Assembly: GCF_002192255.1 (NCBI RefSeq)
Contig: NZ_CP021768.1
Coordinates: 1,010,001 to 1,074,000 of the forward strand
Reading direction: 5' to 3'
Origin: Stenotrophomonas sp. WZN-1
Lineage (GTDB): Bacteria > Pseudomonadota > Gammaproteobacteria > Xanthomonadales > Xanthomonadaceae
Length of the DNA: 64,000 bases
Shown piece by piece: positions 19,534 to 28,853 of the stretch (position 1 is the first letter of the stretch; each line of letters starts with the position of its first letter). The notes beneath the pieces are model-generated. The model had not been told where the DNA came from. It made no database searches and was given only the letters and a program-made list of their open reading frames with translations. Both the position numbers and the translations under genes were made by a program.

Positions 19534-21479
19534 GGGGAGGCTCCGGAAGTCGGGCGATGCCTGCGCAGGTCCCGCAATAATGAAGCGAGGTCGGTGCAAG
19601 TTCCAGCGTAACGCGCGTCGGCGAAACGCTGGCTGAGTGCCAGCAGAGCGGGGTCGGGGCGCTGGGCGTGTACCCGCCGTGACCAGTCGCATGCCGTCTC
19701 GTTGGGTTCGCGGGCCAGGCCCAGGCGTGCATAGCGGCGCCCCAGCCGGTGCCAGGCGCGCAGCAGCGGGTCGCGCTCGCGCTCGCCGCGGGCCAGCAGC
19801 CAGGCCATCCACGCCAATGCCAGCAGCGCGGCGACCACGAAGCCGGCCACCAGCTGCGCCGGCCCGAGATCATCCAGTCCGAACGGCTTGAGCAGCTGCT
19901 GCTGGCGGCGTGCGTCGAAGGAAAGCACCAGATCGTTCCAGCCGCGCCGCAGCCAGTCGCCCATCTGCCCCAGCTGCAGCCAGCGCTGCTGCAGCGGAGT
20001 CTCCGTGCCGGCCTGCAGGCGGTCGTCCAATGTGTCCAGGATGCGTTCCGGTGCCACGGCCGCAGTCGGGTCGACCCGGACCCAGCCGCGCTGGGGCAGC
20101 CAGACTTCGGCCCAGGCGTGGGCATCCATGCGCCGCACCACCCAATAGTCGCCGATGCGGTTGCGGGTGCCACCCGCGAAGCCGGTCACCACCCGGGCCG
20201 GAATGCCGGCGTTGCGCATCAGCACCACGAAGGCCGAGCTGAAGTGCTGGCAGAAGCCGGCCTTATAGTTGAACAGGAAATCGTCGACTGGGTCGCGCCC
20301 GGCCACCGGGGTTTCCAGCGTGTAGGAGAAATCGCGGGTGATCCACTGCAGCGCGCGGCGGACGATGGCCTCGTCATCGCTGCCGGCCTCCTGACGCCAT
20401 TGCTGTGCCAGCTGGGCAGTGCGCGGATTGAAGCCGGGCGGAAGCTGCAACGCGGCGCGGCGCAGGTAGGGCGACAGATCGGTGTCGAACCGTTGCGGAG
20501 GCGCCGAATGCAACCGCCAGCGGCTGAGCGCGGACAACGTGCGGTCGCTGCGCAGGCTCATGTCCGCATCGAAGCTGCTGCCTTCCGGTGCGCGGCTGGG
20601 CAGGTCCAGGGCCACCAGCAGGCGACGGTCGGTGGGCTCGTAGTCGATCTGGTAGTCCCATCCCTGTGCGGCGGCTTCGACCATGGGGGCGGGGCGCCGG
20701 GCCGTCGCGCGATCGCGGCTCCAGCGGTGGCCGTCGAAGGAGGTCAGCACCGGGCCGCGCCAATAGCGCTGCGCGGGCTCGGGCACCGCGCCGAAGAACT
20801 GCACGCGCAGCGCCGGAGTGTCGTCGGCCATCAGGTCCAACCATTGGTCCGGCGCCATGCTGTCAGCCAGGCCCGGTGTACCCACCGCTCGTTCGGGGAC
20901 GCCCCACAGCGGCGTGGACAAGCGCGGGAACAGCCAGAAGCAGGCCAGTGCCAGCGGCAGGCCGATGCCAAGCAGGCGGCCGACGCCGCGCAGTTGGCCG
21001 CGCAGTGGCAGGCGTGGGCTGTGGCCTTCGTCCTGGGCCAGGCGTTGCAGGGCCAGCAGTGCGGCAACCGCGGCCAGCGCCGCCAGTCCAGTGGTCAGCG
21101 GTCCTTGGTCGAGCAGGAAGGCCGCGAAGGGTGAGAACAGCGCGAAGCCCAGCAGGCTGCGCGCATCGCGCAGGCTGCGCAGCTCGCTGGACTTGATCGC
21201 CAGCATCGCCGCCAGCAGGGCACAGCCGGTATCACGGCCCGGCCGCACCATGCCCATCTGCCAGACAATGGTGGCGAGCATGGCCAGCACCAGCAGCAGG
21301 CGCACCGGCACCGGCAGCACGCGCCGCCAGGAAAGCGCAGCGGTCAGCACGGCGGCGATCGCGATCACGATGGCCAGTATCGGCGGCAGCTGCAGCAGCA
21401 GCGGCAGCAGCGCCAGCGCTGCGCTGGCCAGGGTCCAGCTGCGGGCGTTGCGATCGAGCAGGATGGCAGGCTCAGTCAT
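19530..21479 (-). CDS. TgpA-like membrane transglutaminase (DUF3488 + transglutaminase)
   Basis: A 649-residue inner-membrane protein. Five or six hydrophobic helices (about residues 15-185) form the DUF3488 region, followed by a periplasmic transglutaminase-like domain. The catalytic triad is visible: Cys in KAGFCQHFSSAFVVLMRNAGIPARVV, His in MDAHAWAEVWLP and Asp in GWVRVDPTAA. One more membrane helix (LVAGFVVAALLALAWMAWLLA) and a cytoplasmic tail end the protein. TgpA of Pseudomonas aeruginosa is the reference member. It overlaps the DUF58 gene by 8 bases. Confidence 0.9.
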   Translation of the reverse strand: MTEPAILLDRNARSWTLASAALALLPLLLQLPPILAIVIAIAAVLTAALSWRRVLPVPVRLLLVLAMLATIVWQMGMVRPGRDTGCALLAAMLAIKSSELRSLRDARSLLGFALFSPFAAFLLDQGPLTTGLAALAAVAALLALQRLAQDEGHSPRLPLRGQLRGVGRLLGIGLPLALACFWLFPRLSTPLWGVPERAVGTPGLADSMAPDQWLDLMADDTPALRVQFFGAVPEPAQRYWRGPVLTSFDGHRWSRDRATARRPAPMVEAAAQGWDYQIDYEPTDRRLLVALDLPSRAPEGSSFDADMSLRSDRTLSALSRWRLHSAPPQRFDTDLSPYLRRAALQLPPGFNPRTAQLAQQWRQEAGSDDEAIVRRALQWITRDFSYTLETPVAGRDPVDDFLFNYKAGFCQHFSSAFVVLMRNAGIPARVVTGFAGGTRNRIGDYWVVRRMDAHAWAEVWLPQRGWVRVDPTAAVAPERILDTLDDRLQAGTETPLQQRWLQLGQMGDWLRRGWNDLVLSFDARRQQQLLKPFGLDDLGPAQLVAGFVVAALLALAWMAWLLARGERERDPLLRAWHRLGRRYARLGLAREPNETACDWSRRVHAQRPDPALLALSQRFADARYAGTCTDLASLLRDLRRHRPTSGASP

Positions 21480-22416
21480 GGGGCATCAGCGCAAGTGCGC
21501 GCAGGCACAGGTGGTGGTGGCTGGCGCCCTGGCCGGGACCGAACGGTGGATGAGCCGGAAGCAGCAGCGTGTAGCGACGGCCTTCGCGCTCGGCCATGTC
21601 GACCCAACGTGCCAGCCGCGCGATGCGCGCTTCATGGCCCAGCGGTGCCAGCGTGCGCCAGTCCAGCACCACGTCGATGCCGATCGGTTTTTCGTACTCG
21701 CGTACCAGCAGGCTGTCGCGGCGTGCCGAGTGTTTCCAGGCAATGCTGCGCGGGGCGTCGCCGGCACGATAGGGACGCAGCTGATGCAGCTCATCGCCAC
21801 TGGCGTGGGCGCGGGTGAGCAGTGGATCGCTGCCACTTTCCGGAAGGCGCGGTGCCAGTGCCTCGGCCAGTGGATAGACCAGCAGTGGCTGCTCCGGCCA
21901 CACCCATGACCACGCCCGCACCAGCCCCAGCGGCTGCGTGCTCGACAGGCGGATGCGGGGCAGTTCCAGCCAGCCACGGCGCTCGCTGGGGACATCCAGC
22001 TCCACTTCGCCGCGACCGTGTGCAGGCAGTGCAACCCAGGCCTCGCTTCCGCCCAGCTGCAGGTGCAGCCCATGGCGCGCGCGCGGGTCGCGCAGCGACA
22101 GGTCCACGCGCAGGCGCAGGGGGTGCCCGGCCGGAACCGGTTCGGCGGAGATTGCATCGATCTGTATGCCGGACAGCTGCAGGTGCGCAGCGATGGCGCT
22201 GGCGATCGCCGCTGCGGCCAGCAACAGGGCCAGCAGCAGGGCCGGGTTGTTGTTGTAGTTCAATGCGCCCAGCAGCATCGCTGACAGCAGGGTGGCGACG
22301 AACAGGCCGAAGCGGGTCGGCAGTACATAGATGCGATGGCGATCCAGTCGCTGCGGCAAGGCTTCGGGCCTGCGTGGGCGTGCCAGCAGCTGCATGCGTG
22401 CCCAGCGTGTGGCCAC
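21472..22416 (-). CDS. DUF58 domain membrane protein
   Basis: A 314-residue protein with two membrane helices near residues 35-85 and the DUF58 core near the C-terminus (RPYRAGDAPRSIAWKHSARRDSLLVREYEKP). DUF58 proteins pair with MoxR ATPases and transglutaminases, as here. A GTG at 22416, 2 bases after the MoxR stop, is taken as start; an ATG at 22395 seven codons later is possible. Confidence 0.88.
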   Translation of the reverse strand: MATRWARMQLLARPRRPEALPQRLDRHRIYVLPTRFGLFVATLLSAMLLGALNYNNNPALLLALLLAAAAIASAIAAHLQLSGIQIDAISAEPVPAGHPLRLRVDLSLRDPRARHGLHLQLGGSEAWVALPAHGRGEVELDVPSERRGWLELPRIRLSSTQPLGLVRAWSWVWPEQPLLVYPLAEALAPRLPESGSDPLLTRAHASGDELHQLRPYRAGDAPRSIAWKHSARRDSLLVREYEKPIGIDVVLDWRTLAPLGHEARIARLARWVDMAEREGRRYTLLLPAHPPFGPGQGASHHHLCLRALALMPHD

Positions 22417-22418
22417 CT

Positions 22419-23372
22419 TCAGTCCACCGCGACGGTCTGCAGGATCGCCCGCGCCAGTGCCGGCCCGGAGCTGGATTCGGCCTCGGCCACCAGGCGATGG
22501 CCGGCCACGGCCACGAACAGGGTCTGCACGTCTTCGGGCACCACATGCCCGCGGCCGAGCAGCAGTGCATGCGCCTTGGCGGCACGCAGCAGGGCCAGTC
22601 CGGCGCGCGGTGACAGGCCCACGCGTACACCGGCGTGCTGGCGGCTGCGGGTCAGCAGGGCCTGCACGTAGTCGATCAGCGCGTCGCTGGCATGCACCTG
22701 GCCAACCGCTTCACGCAGCGCACGCACCTGGGTGTCGTCCAGCTTCGGCACGGCGCGTGCGATCAGGTCGCGGCGATCGCTGCCACGCAGCAGCTCGCGC
22801 TCGGCCTGCGCGCTCGGATAGCCCATCGCTAGGCGCAGCAGGAAACGATCCAGCTGCGAATCCGGCAACGGGAAGGTGCCGGACAGGTCGACCGGGTTCT
22901 GCGTGGCGATCACGAAGAACGGGTCGGGCAGCGGATGCGTCTGTCCGTCCAGGGTGACCTGCTGCTCGGCCATCGCTTCCAGCAACGCACTCTGCGTGCG
23001 CGGCGGTGCGCGGTTGATCTCATCGGCCAGCAGCACGTGGGTGAACACCGGTCCCGGGTGGAACTGGAACTGGCGGCTGCCGGCCTCGTACACGGAAACG
23101 CCCAGTACATCGGCCGGCAACAGGTCGGACGTGAACTGCACGCGCTGGAAGCTGAGGCCGAGGCTGCTGGCCAGTGCATGTGCCAGCGTGGTCTTTCCCA
23201 GCCCAGGCAGATCTTCGATGAGCAGGTGGCCGCCGGAAAGCAGGGCGACAAAGGCCAGCCTGACTTCCGGCACCTTGCCCAGCACCAGTGCGTTCACCTG
23301 ATCCTGTGCCTCCCGCAGGGCCTGGCGCAGTTGATCGGTTAGCATGCTGGGATTGGGGGACGAGGCTGGCAT
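22419..23372 (-). CDS. MoxR-family AAA+ ATPase
   Basis: About 317 residues. It has Walker A EDLPGLGKTTLAHALA, Walker B HVLLADEINRAPPRTQSALLEAM and sensor ATQNPVD, the order and spacing of MoxR ATPases. These act as chaperones for membrane or metal-dependent partner proteins, probably the DUF58 and TgpA products encoded next. Several in-frame ATGs exist; 23372 is chosen because the earliest (23420) overlaps the divergent glycosyltransferase start at 23415. Confidence 0.9.
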   Translation of the reverse strand: MPASSPNPSMLTDQLRQALREAQDQVNALVLGKVPEVRLAFVALLSGGHLLIEDLPGLGKTTLAHALASSLGLSFQRVQFTSDLLPADVLGVSVYEAGSRQFQFHPGPVFTHVLLADEINRAPPRTQSALLEAMAEQQVTLDGQTHPLPDPFFVIATQNPVDLSGTFPLPDSQLDRFLLRLAMGYPSAQAERELLRGSDRRDLIARAVPKLDDTQVRALREAVGQVHASDALIDYVQALLTRSRQHAGVRVGLSPRAGLALLRAAKAHALLLGRGHVVPEDVQTLFVAVAGHRLVAEAESSSGPALARAILQTVAVD

Positions 23373-23414
23373 GATCGTCTCAGGTCTGGAATCCATTCGA
23401 TTATCCATAGAGCA

Positions 23415-25250
23415 ATGCAAGGCGAACAGCGCGCGCGGACAATATTTCTCTGGTTATGGACGCTGATCACAGCGGCCAAGCTGGTGGTGGCTGCGCGCCT
23501 GCCGCTGTTCGTCGATGAAGCGTTCTATTGGCAGGAAGGCCAGCACCTGGCCGCTGCCTATTCCGACCTGCCGGGGCTGACGGCGTGGCTTGCACGCCTG
23601 GGCGTGGAGATCGGTGGCCATCATGTGCTGGCATTGCGCCTGCCGTTCCTGGCCATCGGTGCGCTGCTGCCGTTGCTGGTGGTGCGCATCGCCACACGCT
23701 GGTTTGGCAACGTCGCGGGGTGGCAGGCGGGCAGCCTGACCCTGCTGATGCCACTGTCGGCCACGCTGGGCCTGCTGGCCGTGCCGGATGTGCCGATGGC
23801 GCTGGCGGCGGTGATCTGCCTGCACGCCGGGGCGCGCCTGCTGCACAACGTGGATGCGTCGTCGGCGATGAAGCTGGCACTGGGCCTGCTGATCGGTGCG
23901 CTCAGCCACTACCGTTTCATTGGCGTCATCGGTGTCGGCTTCATTGCGCTGCTGGCGCTGCCGCAGGGCCGCCGCATGCTGGCCGACCCGCGCGTATGGG
24001 TGGCGCTGGCAGTGGGTGTACTGGCCTGGCTGCCGTTGCTGGCCTGGAATGCAGACAACCATGATGCCGGCCTGAAGTTCCAGGTGGTGGAGCGCCACCC
24101 GTGGACGTTCGAGTGGGAGGGGCTGTGGTTCCTGGTGATCCAGCCGATGCTGGTGACGCCGATCCTGTGCATCGCGATGTGGAAGGTCGCCCTGGCGGGT
24201 ACCCGCATCGGTGGTGGTACGCGGGTGCAGTGGCGCTATTTCGGCCTGGTGGGTGGGGTGTCGACGCTGGGCATCTTCCTGCTGGGTTTCTTCACCGATG
24301 TCGAGCGGATCAGTTTCCACTGGCCGTTGCCGGGCTACCTGGCGCTGCTGGTGGCCGTGCCGGTGGTCCTCAACGGCTGGCCGCGCTGGCTGCGCCGTAC
24401 CGGCTGGTGGCTGGCGGCTGCAGGCACCGTACTGGCCTTCGGCTACTATCTGATGGCGTCCACGCCGGCGCTGCGCGAGCAGATGGCCGGCAGCAAGTAC
24501 TACCCGCGCAACTTTGCCGGCTGGCAGCCGCTGGCCGTAGCGGTGCGCGATGAACTGCGGCAGATGCCGCCGGGCACGCGCGTGCTGGCGGGCAACTTCA
24601 AGGTCGGTGCCGAACTGGGCTTCCAGCTGGGCAATGGTGATATCGAGGTGTTGCCGCATCCGCTCAATGACAAGCATGGGCGGACCGCGCAGCTGGCACA
24701 GTGGGGCCTGCTGCACGAAGGCCCGCGCAGTACGCCGATGCTGCTGGTGCTGTCACCCAGCGACCAGCGCTACCGCGATCTGCTGGCGCGCTATCACGCC
24801 ATCTGCGAGCAGGTGGGGCCGATGCCGGCGCCACGCGTTGTCAGCAGTGATCATGGTTTCCAGCGGTTCCTGCTGTTCCGGCTGCCGGTGCAGCGCGCGC
24901 AGGGGCCCTGCGTGACGCCGGCAATGGCCTGGCTGGATGCGCCGTCCAACGGTGAGAAGGTCTCCGGAACGCTCGCCATCAAGGGTTGGGCATTCAAGGA
25001 TGGCGTCGGGTTGGCGCGCGTCGAAGTGCTGGTCGATGGCCGTTCGATCGGTGATGCGCGCTACGGGCGCATGTTCGACATCCGCCACACCTGGCCGGAC
25101 AGCACCGATCCGCAGCATCCGGCGGTGGGCTTCGACGCATCGCTGGATACCACCACGCTGGCGCCGGGCCGGCACTGGCTTGGCCTGCGCCTGCACGGGC
25201 GCGACGGCAGTGTGGAGGCGTGGCAGGAGCAGCCGTTCGAGGTCCGTTGA
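23415..25250 (+). CDS. Polyprenol-sugar dependent membrane glycosyltransferase (PMT/ArnT-like)
   Basis: A 611-residue inner-membrane protein with about ten hydrophobic helices. The conserved DEAFYW motif (Asp34-Glu35) in the first periplasmic loop is the acidic catalytic pair of the GT-C (PMT_2/ArnT) enzymes. These use a lipid-linked sugar donor to modify lipid A, proteins or cell-surface glycans; the acceptor cannot be deduced. The last about 100 residues (SNGEKVSGTLAIKGWAFKDG onward) look like a β-sandwich, an unusual addition. It is divergent from the MoxR operon. Confidence 0.82.
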   Translation: MQGEQRARTIFLWLWTLITAAKLVVAARLPLFVDEAFYWQEGQHLAAAYSDLPGLTAWLARLGVEIGGHHVLALRLPFLAIGALLPLLVVRIATRWFGNVAGWQAGSLTLLMPLSATLGLLAVPDVPMALAAVICLHAGARLLHNVDASSAMKLALGLLIGALSHYRFIGVIGVGFIALLALPQGRRMLADPRVWVALAVGVLAWLPLLAWNADNHDAGLKFQVVERHPWTFEWEGLWFLVIQPMLVTPILCIAMWKVALAGTRIGGGTRVQWRYFGLVGGVSTLGIFLLGFFTDVERISFHWPLPGYLALLVAVPVVLNGWPRWLRRTGWWLAAAGTVLAFGYYLMASTPALREQMAGSKYYPRNFAGWQPLAVAVRDELRQMPPGTRVLAGNFKVGAELGFQLGNGDIEVLPHPLNDKHGRTAQLAQWGLLHEGPRSTPMLLVLSPSDQRYRDLLARYHAICEQVGPMPAPRVVSSDHGFQRFLLFRLPVQRAQGPCVTPAMAWLDAPSNGEKVSGTLAIKGWAFKDGVGLARVEVLVDGRSIGDARYGRMFDIRHTWPDSTDPQHPAVGFDASLDTTTLAPGRHWLGLRLHGRDGSVEAWQEQPFEVR

Positions 25251-25293
25251 GGTCCCTGCTTTTCTAGCGTCGTGCCATGCTCGACGCAGCAGA

Positions 25294-25863
25294 TCAGGGC
25301 ACGGCGTACCCGGCCTGGCGCAGCAGGCCGCACAGCGCGATCAGTGGCAGGCCGACCAGCGCGGTCGGGTCGCGGTTGTCGATCGCCTCGAACAGGCTGA
25401 TGCCAAGGCCCTCGCACTTGAAGCTGCCGGCGCAGTCCAGTGGCTGCTCGGCGGCGACATAGCGCGTGATCTCCTGCGGGTCCAGCACGCGGAAGCGTAC
25501 TTCGGTCAGATCCAGGGCGGCCAGGGATTCTCCATCCCGCCTGAGACTGATCGCCGTGTGAAAGCGCACCGTCTGCCCGGACATCGCCGCCAGCTGCGCA
25601 CAGGCCGCCTCGGCCGTGCCCGGCTTGCCCAGCGGCTGGCCGTTCAGGTCGGCCACCTGGTCCGAGCCGATCACCCAGGCGTCGGGGTGGCGGGCGGCCA
25701 CCTCGGCGGCCTTGGCGGCGGCCAGGCGCGTGGCCAGGGCCAGCGGAGCCTCCCCATTCAGGGGGGTCTCATCCACGTCCGGGCGTGCGCAGTCGAAGGG
25801 CAGGCCCAACCGTTCCAGCAGTTCGCGACGGTAGCGGGAGGTGGAGGCCAGGACCAGTGACAT
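25294..25863 (-). CDS. yceF: 7-methyl-GTP pyrophosphatase (Maf/YceF)
   Basis: A 189-residue Maf-family nucleotide pyrophosphatase. It has the motif STSRYRRELLERLGLPF, VDETP, GSDQV and CAGSFKCEGLGISLFEAIDNRDPTALVGLPLIAL. The C-terminal block and the GSDQV box match the YceF (Maf-1) subgroup that removes 7-methyl-GTP rather than the YhdE subgroup. The ATG at 25863 gives the conserved MSLVLAST start. It is divergent from yceD, as in many proteobacteria. Confidence 0.93.
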   Translation of the reverse strand: MSLVLASTSRYRRELLERLGLPFDCARPDVDETPLNGEAPLALATRLAAAKAAEVAARHPDAWVIGSDQVADLNGQPLGKPGTAEAACAQLAAMSGQTVRFHTAISLRRDGESLAALDLTEVRFRVLDPQEITRYVAAEQPLDCAGSFKCEGLGISLFEAIDNRDPTALVGLPLIALCGLLRQAGYAVP

Positions 25864-25976
25864 GTGACAATACCGGGGCAGGGCGCGGCAGTCTGGCCCC
25901 TTCACGGCGCCAGCGGCAAGTCCTGTAGGGCGGGCATTTGACAGCGGGCGGCGCGATCCTTAGTATTCAGCGGCTT

Positions 25977-26486
25977 ATGTCCGCGAACGTGCCCGAAACG
26001 CTGGATGCCTGGCGGATGGTTGTAGCGCGAAGGCGCTTCGACGGCCAGGTCTCCTTGGCTGAATTGACCCGCCTGCAGGGGTTGGTCGCAGATACCGACG
26101 GCGAGTGTGTCTACTCGCTTGAATTCGGTCGCGACGACGTCTTGCGGGTATCCTATGTGGAACTGACCATCGACACCGCGTTGCCGCTGACCTGTCAGCG
26201 CAGCATGCAGCGATTCCTGTTGCCGGTGAAGATGACCCAGAGGCTTGGCCTGATCCGCGACGAGGGCGAGGAATCGTCCCTGCCGGAGGAATACGAGGCG
26301 TTGCTGGTGCCGGAAGACGGCCAGCTCCGCCCGCTGGACCTGGTCGAGGACGAGTTGGTGCTGGCGGTGCCTGTGGTGCCGCTGTCGCCCGACGGTGAGG
26401 CAGTCGACAAGGACTGGGCACCGAGCGAAGAAGAAACGAAGAAGGCCAACCCGTTTGCGGCGTTGGCAGCACTGAAGAAACAATAG
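25977..26486 (+). CDS. yceD: YceD family 23S rRNA accumulation protein (DUF177)
   Basis: A 169-residue protein of the DUF177/YceD family: a Glu/Asp-rich body with [18 protein letters not shown] and the C-terminal [18 protein letters not shown]. YceD is needed for normal 23S rRNA levels. In most proteobacteria it lies just before rpmF, as here. The ATG at 25977 gives the conserved N-terminus [12 protein letters not shown]. Confidence 0.9.
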   Translation: MSANVPETLDAWRMVVARRRFDGQVSLAELTRLQGLVADTDGECVYSLEFGRDDVLRVSYVELTIDTALPLTCQRSMQRFLLPVKMTQRLGLIRDEGEESSLPEEYEALLVPEDGQLRPLDLVEDELVLAVPVVPLSPDGEAVDKDWAPSEEETKKANPFAALAALKKQ

Positions 26487-26593
26487 CAGCCGGATTGTCG
26501 TCGGCGGCTGCGGCGAAAGCGAAAGTGTGCTGGGCGCTGGCGTCCTGCGCGACGATACGACGAAGCAAATCGAACCGAGTTTGGAGCAATCCC

Positions 26594-26788
26594 ATGGCTG
26601 TGCAGAAATCCCGTGTCACCCCGTCCCGCCGCGGCATGCGTCGTGCCCATGACGCCCTGAGCGCCAAGCAGCTGTCGACCGACCCGACCACCGGCGAAGT
26701 GCACCTGCGTCACCACATCACTGCCGATGGTTTCTACCGCGGCAAGAAGGTCATCCAGACCAAGACCTCGGCCGTCGAAGAAGATTGA
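26594..26788 (+). CDS. rpmF: 50S ribosomal protein L32
   Basis: A 64-residue protein, [20 protein letters not shown] at the start and [15 protein letters not shown] near the end, identical in layout to bacterial L32. The usual four Cys of zinc-binding L32 are absent, so this is the zinc-free form. It heads the fatty acid gene cluster, a conserved linkage of ribosome and lipid synthesis. Confidence 0.97.
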   Translation: MAVQKSRVTPSRRGMRRAHDALSAKQLSTDPTTGEVHLRHHITADGFYRGKKVIQTKTSAVEED

Positions 26789-26799
26789 TGTGCCGGGAA

Positions 26800-26835
26800 G
26801 GCCGCTGCCTCCGGGCAGCGGCCTTTGCCTTCTTT
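26800..26835 (+). terminator. Terminator or attenuator between rpmF and fabH
   Basis: A 10-bp GC stem (26800-26809 with 26814-26823, GGCCGCTGCC) is followed by a T-rich stretch (TTTGCCTTCTTT). It lies 11 bases after the rpmF stop and may let only part of the transcripts reach fabH. Confidence 0.65.
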
Positions 26836-26879
26836 CCCGGGCGTGCCGGTGATCGGCGGCCCGCGCAACAGGAAACATG

Positions 26880-27857
26880 ATGAGCAAGCGGATCTATTCG
26901 AGGATCGCGGGCACCGGTAGCTATTTGCCGGAAAAAGTCCTGACCAACGCCGACCTGGAAAAAATGGTCGAAACCTCGGATGAGTGGATCCAGTCGCGCA
27001 CCGGAATTCGTGAACGGCACATCGCGGCCGAAGGCGAAACCACCAGCGACCTTGGCTACAACGCCGCCCTGCGCGCGCTTGAAGCCGCAGGCATCGATGC
27101 CTCGCAGCTCGACATGATCGTGGTCGGCACGACCACGCCTGATCTCATTTTCCCGTCCACCGCGTGCCTGATCCAGGCCAAGCTCGGTGTGGCCGGGTGC
27201 CCTGCCTTCGATGTCAACGCGGCCTGTTCGGGCTTCGTGTTCGCGCTGGGCGTGGCTGACAAGTTCATCCGTTCCGGCGATTGCAAACACGTGCTGGTGA
27301 TCGGCACCGAAACGTTGACCCGCATGGTCGACTGGAACGATCGCACCACCTGCGTGCTGTTCGGCGACGGCGCCGGCGCCGTCGTGCTCAAGGCCGACGA
27401 AGACACCGGCATCCTCAGCACCCACCTGCATGCCGATGGCAGCAAGAAGGAGCTGCTGTGGAACCCGGTTGGCGTTTCGACCGGCTTCAAGGACGGCGCC
27501 AACGGTGGCGGCACCATCAACATGAAGGGCAACGACGTGTTCAAGTACGCCGTCAAGGCGCTGGACTCGGTCGTGGACGAGACCCTGGCCGCCAACGGCC
27601 TGGACAAGTCCGACCTGGATTGGCTGATCCCGCACCAGGCCAACCTGCGCATCATCGAAGCGACCGCCAAGCGCCTGGACATGTCGATGGACCAGGTCGT
27701 GGTGACCGTCGACAAGCACGGCAATACCTCGTCAGGCTCGGTGCCGCTGGCGCTGGACGCCGCCGTGCGTTCGGGCAAGGTCGAGCGCGGCCAGCTGCTG
27801 CTGCTGGAAGCCTTTGGTGGCGGCTTCACCTGGGGTTCGGCCCTGCTGCGCTATTGA
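26880..27857 (+). CDS. fabH: β-ketoacyl-ACP synthase III
   Basis: A 325-residue enzyme that starts fatty acid synthesis by condensing acetyl-CoA with malonyl-ACP. The Cys-His-Asn triad is present: Cys116 in NAACSGFVF, His in PHQANLRI and Asn in KHGNTSSGS. Tandem ATGs occur at 26877 and 26880; the second has the better spacing (6 bases) from the AGGA box and is used here. Confidence 0.96.
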   Translation: MSKRIYSRIAGTGSYLPEKVLTNADLEKMVETSDEWIQSRTGIRERHIAAEGETTSDLGYNAALRALEAAGIDASQLDMIVVGTTTPDLIFPSTACLIQAKLGVAGCPAFDVNAACSGFVFALGVADKFIRSGDCKHVLVIGTETLTRMVDWNDRTTCVLFGDGAGAVVLKADEDTGILSTHLHADGSKKELLWNPVGVSTGFKDGANGGGTINMKGNDVFKYAVKALDSVVDETLAANGLDKSDLDWLIPHQANLRIIEATAKRLDMSMDQVVVTVDKHGNTSSGSVPLALDAAVRSGKVERGQLLLLEAFGGGFTWGSALLRY

Positions 27858-27934
27858 TAGTGCCAGTTACGACAATGTGAAGCTTTGTCGTTGCGGCCCC
27901 TCTGGGGCCGTAACGCGTTTAAGGAGGACCTGTC

Positions 27935-28717
27935 ATGGTTGAGCCCATCGTCATCGAAGGGCAGCGTGCCTGGCTGAAGCAGTACGGCAAGGGAAGCCGA
28001 GCAATGGCCCTGGGCCTGCTCAATTTTGTTGCCCGCCGTTTCCATCTCGATGCCCTGCGCCCACCGCCGCACCGGGGTGGCGACGCCGCGCGCGAGACCG
28101 AAGCCCGCCGTCTTGCAGAGCTGCAGGCACAGGGTGTGAACGTACCTGACGTACTTGGCACTGGCCATGCCGCGCTGGTAATTGGCGACAACGGCAGTTC
28201 GTTCAATACCTGTCTGCGCGAAGCCGACGAGGCCGGTCGCGATCGGCTGGTGATGGCGGCGATGCAGGCCATCGCCGAAGCGCATGCCCGCGGCGCCTAT
28301 TTCGGCCAGCCGTTGCCGCGCAATCTCACCTGGGATGGGCAGCAGGTCGGCTTCATTGATTTCGAGGAAGATCCGCTGGAAGTGATGGATCTGTCCGAAG
28401 CGCAGGCCCGCGACTGGCTGATGTTCGGTTACGGCGTGGCCAAGTACTACGCCGACCGCCCCGAGCACCTGCAGGCGATGATGGCTGAAGCGATGGGCGA
28501 GGCCCAGGCGCCGGTGCGCGAGCACGTGCATGCGGTCAGTGGCCGCCTGCGCAGCCTGGCCAGGGTCTGCATGAAGCTGGGCCATTCGGCGCGCGCGCTG
28601 GCCCATTCGATCTTCATCACCCATGGCGCCAGCACCGCTGGCGTGCTGATGCTGCTGGGCCTGTGCGTGGATTTCCTCGCCGACGGCGATCTGGACGTCC
28701 TGCAGCTGTTCTGCTGA
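27935..28717 (+). CDS. Kinase-fold protein (Kdo/RIO-type) between fabH and fabD
   Basis: A 260-residue protein. HARGAYFGQPLPRNLTWD resembles a kinase catalytic loop and IDFEEDPLEVMDLSEAQARDW resembles the metal-binding DFG-equivalent of lipopolysaccharide-kinase and RIO-like proteins. A hydrophobic segment (STAGVLMLLGLCVDFLA) lies near the C-terminus. The substrate is unknown. AAGGAGG stands 9 bases before the ATG. Its place inside the fab cluster suggests a lipid or LPS-related task, which is inference. Confidence 0.72.
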   Translation: MVEPIVIEGQRAWLKQYGKGSRAMALGLLNFVARRFHLDALRPPPHRGGDAARETEARRLAELQAQGVNVPDVLGTGHAALVIGDNGSSFNTCLREADEAGRDRLVMAAMQAIAEAHARGAYFGQPLPRNLTWDGQQVGFIDFEEDPLEVMDLSEAQARDWLMFGYGVAKYYADRPEHLQAMMAEAMGEAQAPVREHVHAVSGRLRSLARVCMKLGHSARALAHSIFITHGASTAGVLMLLGLCVDFLADGDLDVLQLFC

Positions 28718-28726
28718 CTGTTGCGT

Positions 28727-28747
28727 CCGCCGGGCCATGCCCGGCGG
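28727..28747. repeat. REP hairpin before fabD
   Basis: CCGCCGGGC-CAT-GCCCGGCGG is a perfect 9-bp palindrome of the type scattered through this window (also at 33891 and 37157). Confidence 0.65.
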
Positions 28748-28853
28748 CGTTCCGCGGCTGGCCCACCATACGCGTGCATACGCGCACGTACAGACGACAC
28801 GGCATGTTCCCCCTTATCATGGCCCGCTTCGATTGCAACAAGCGGATGACCGC

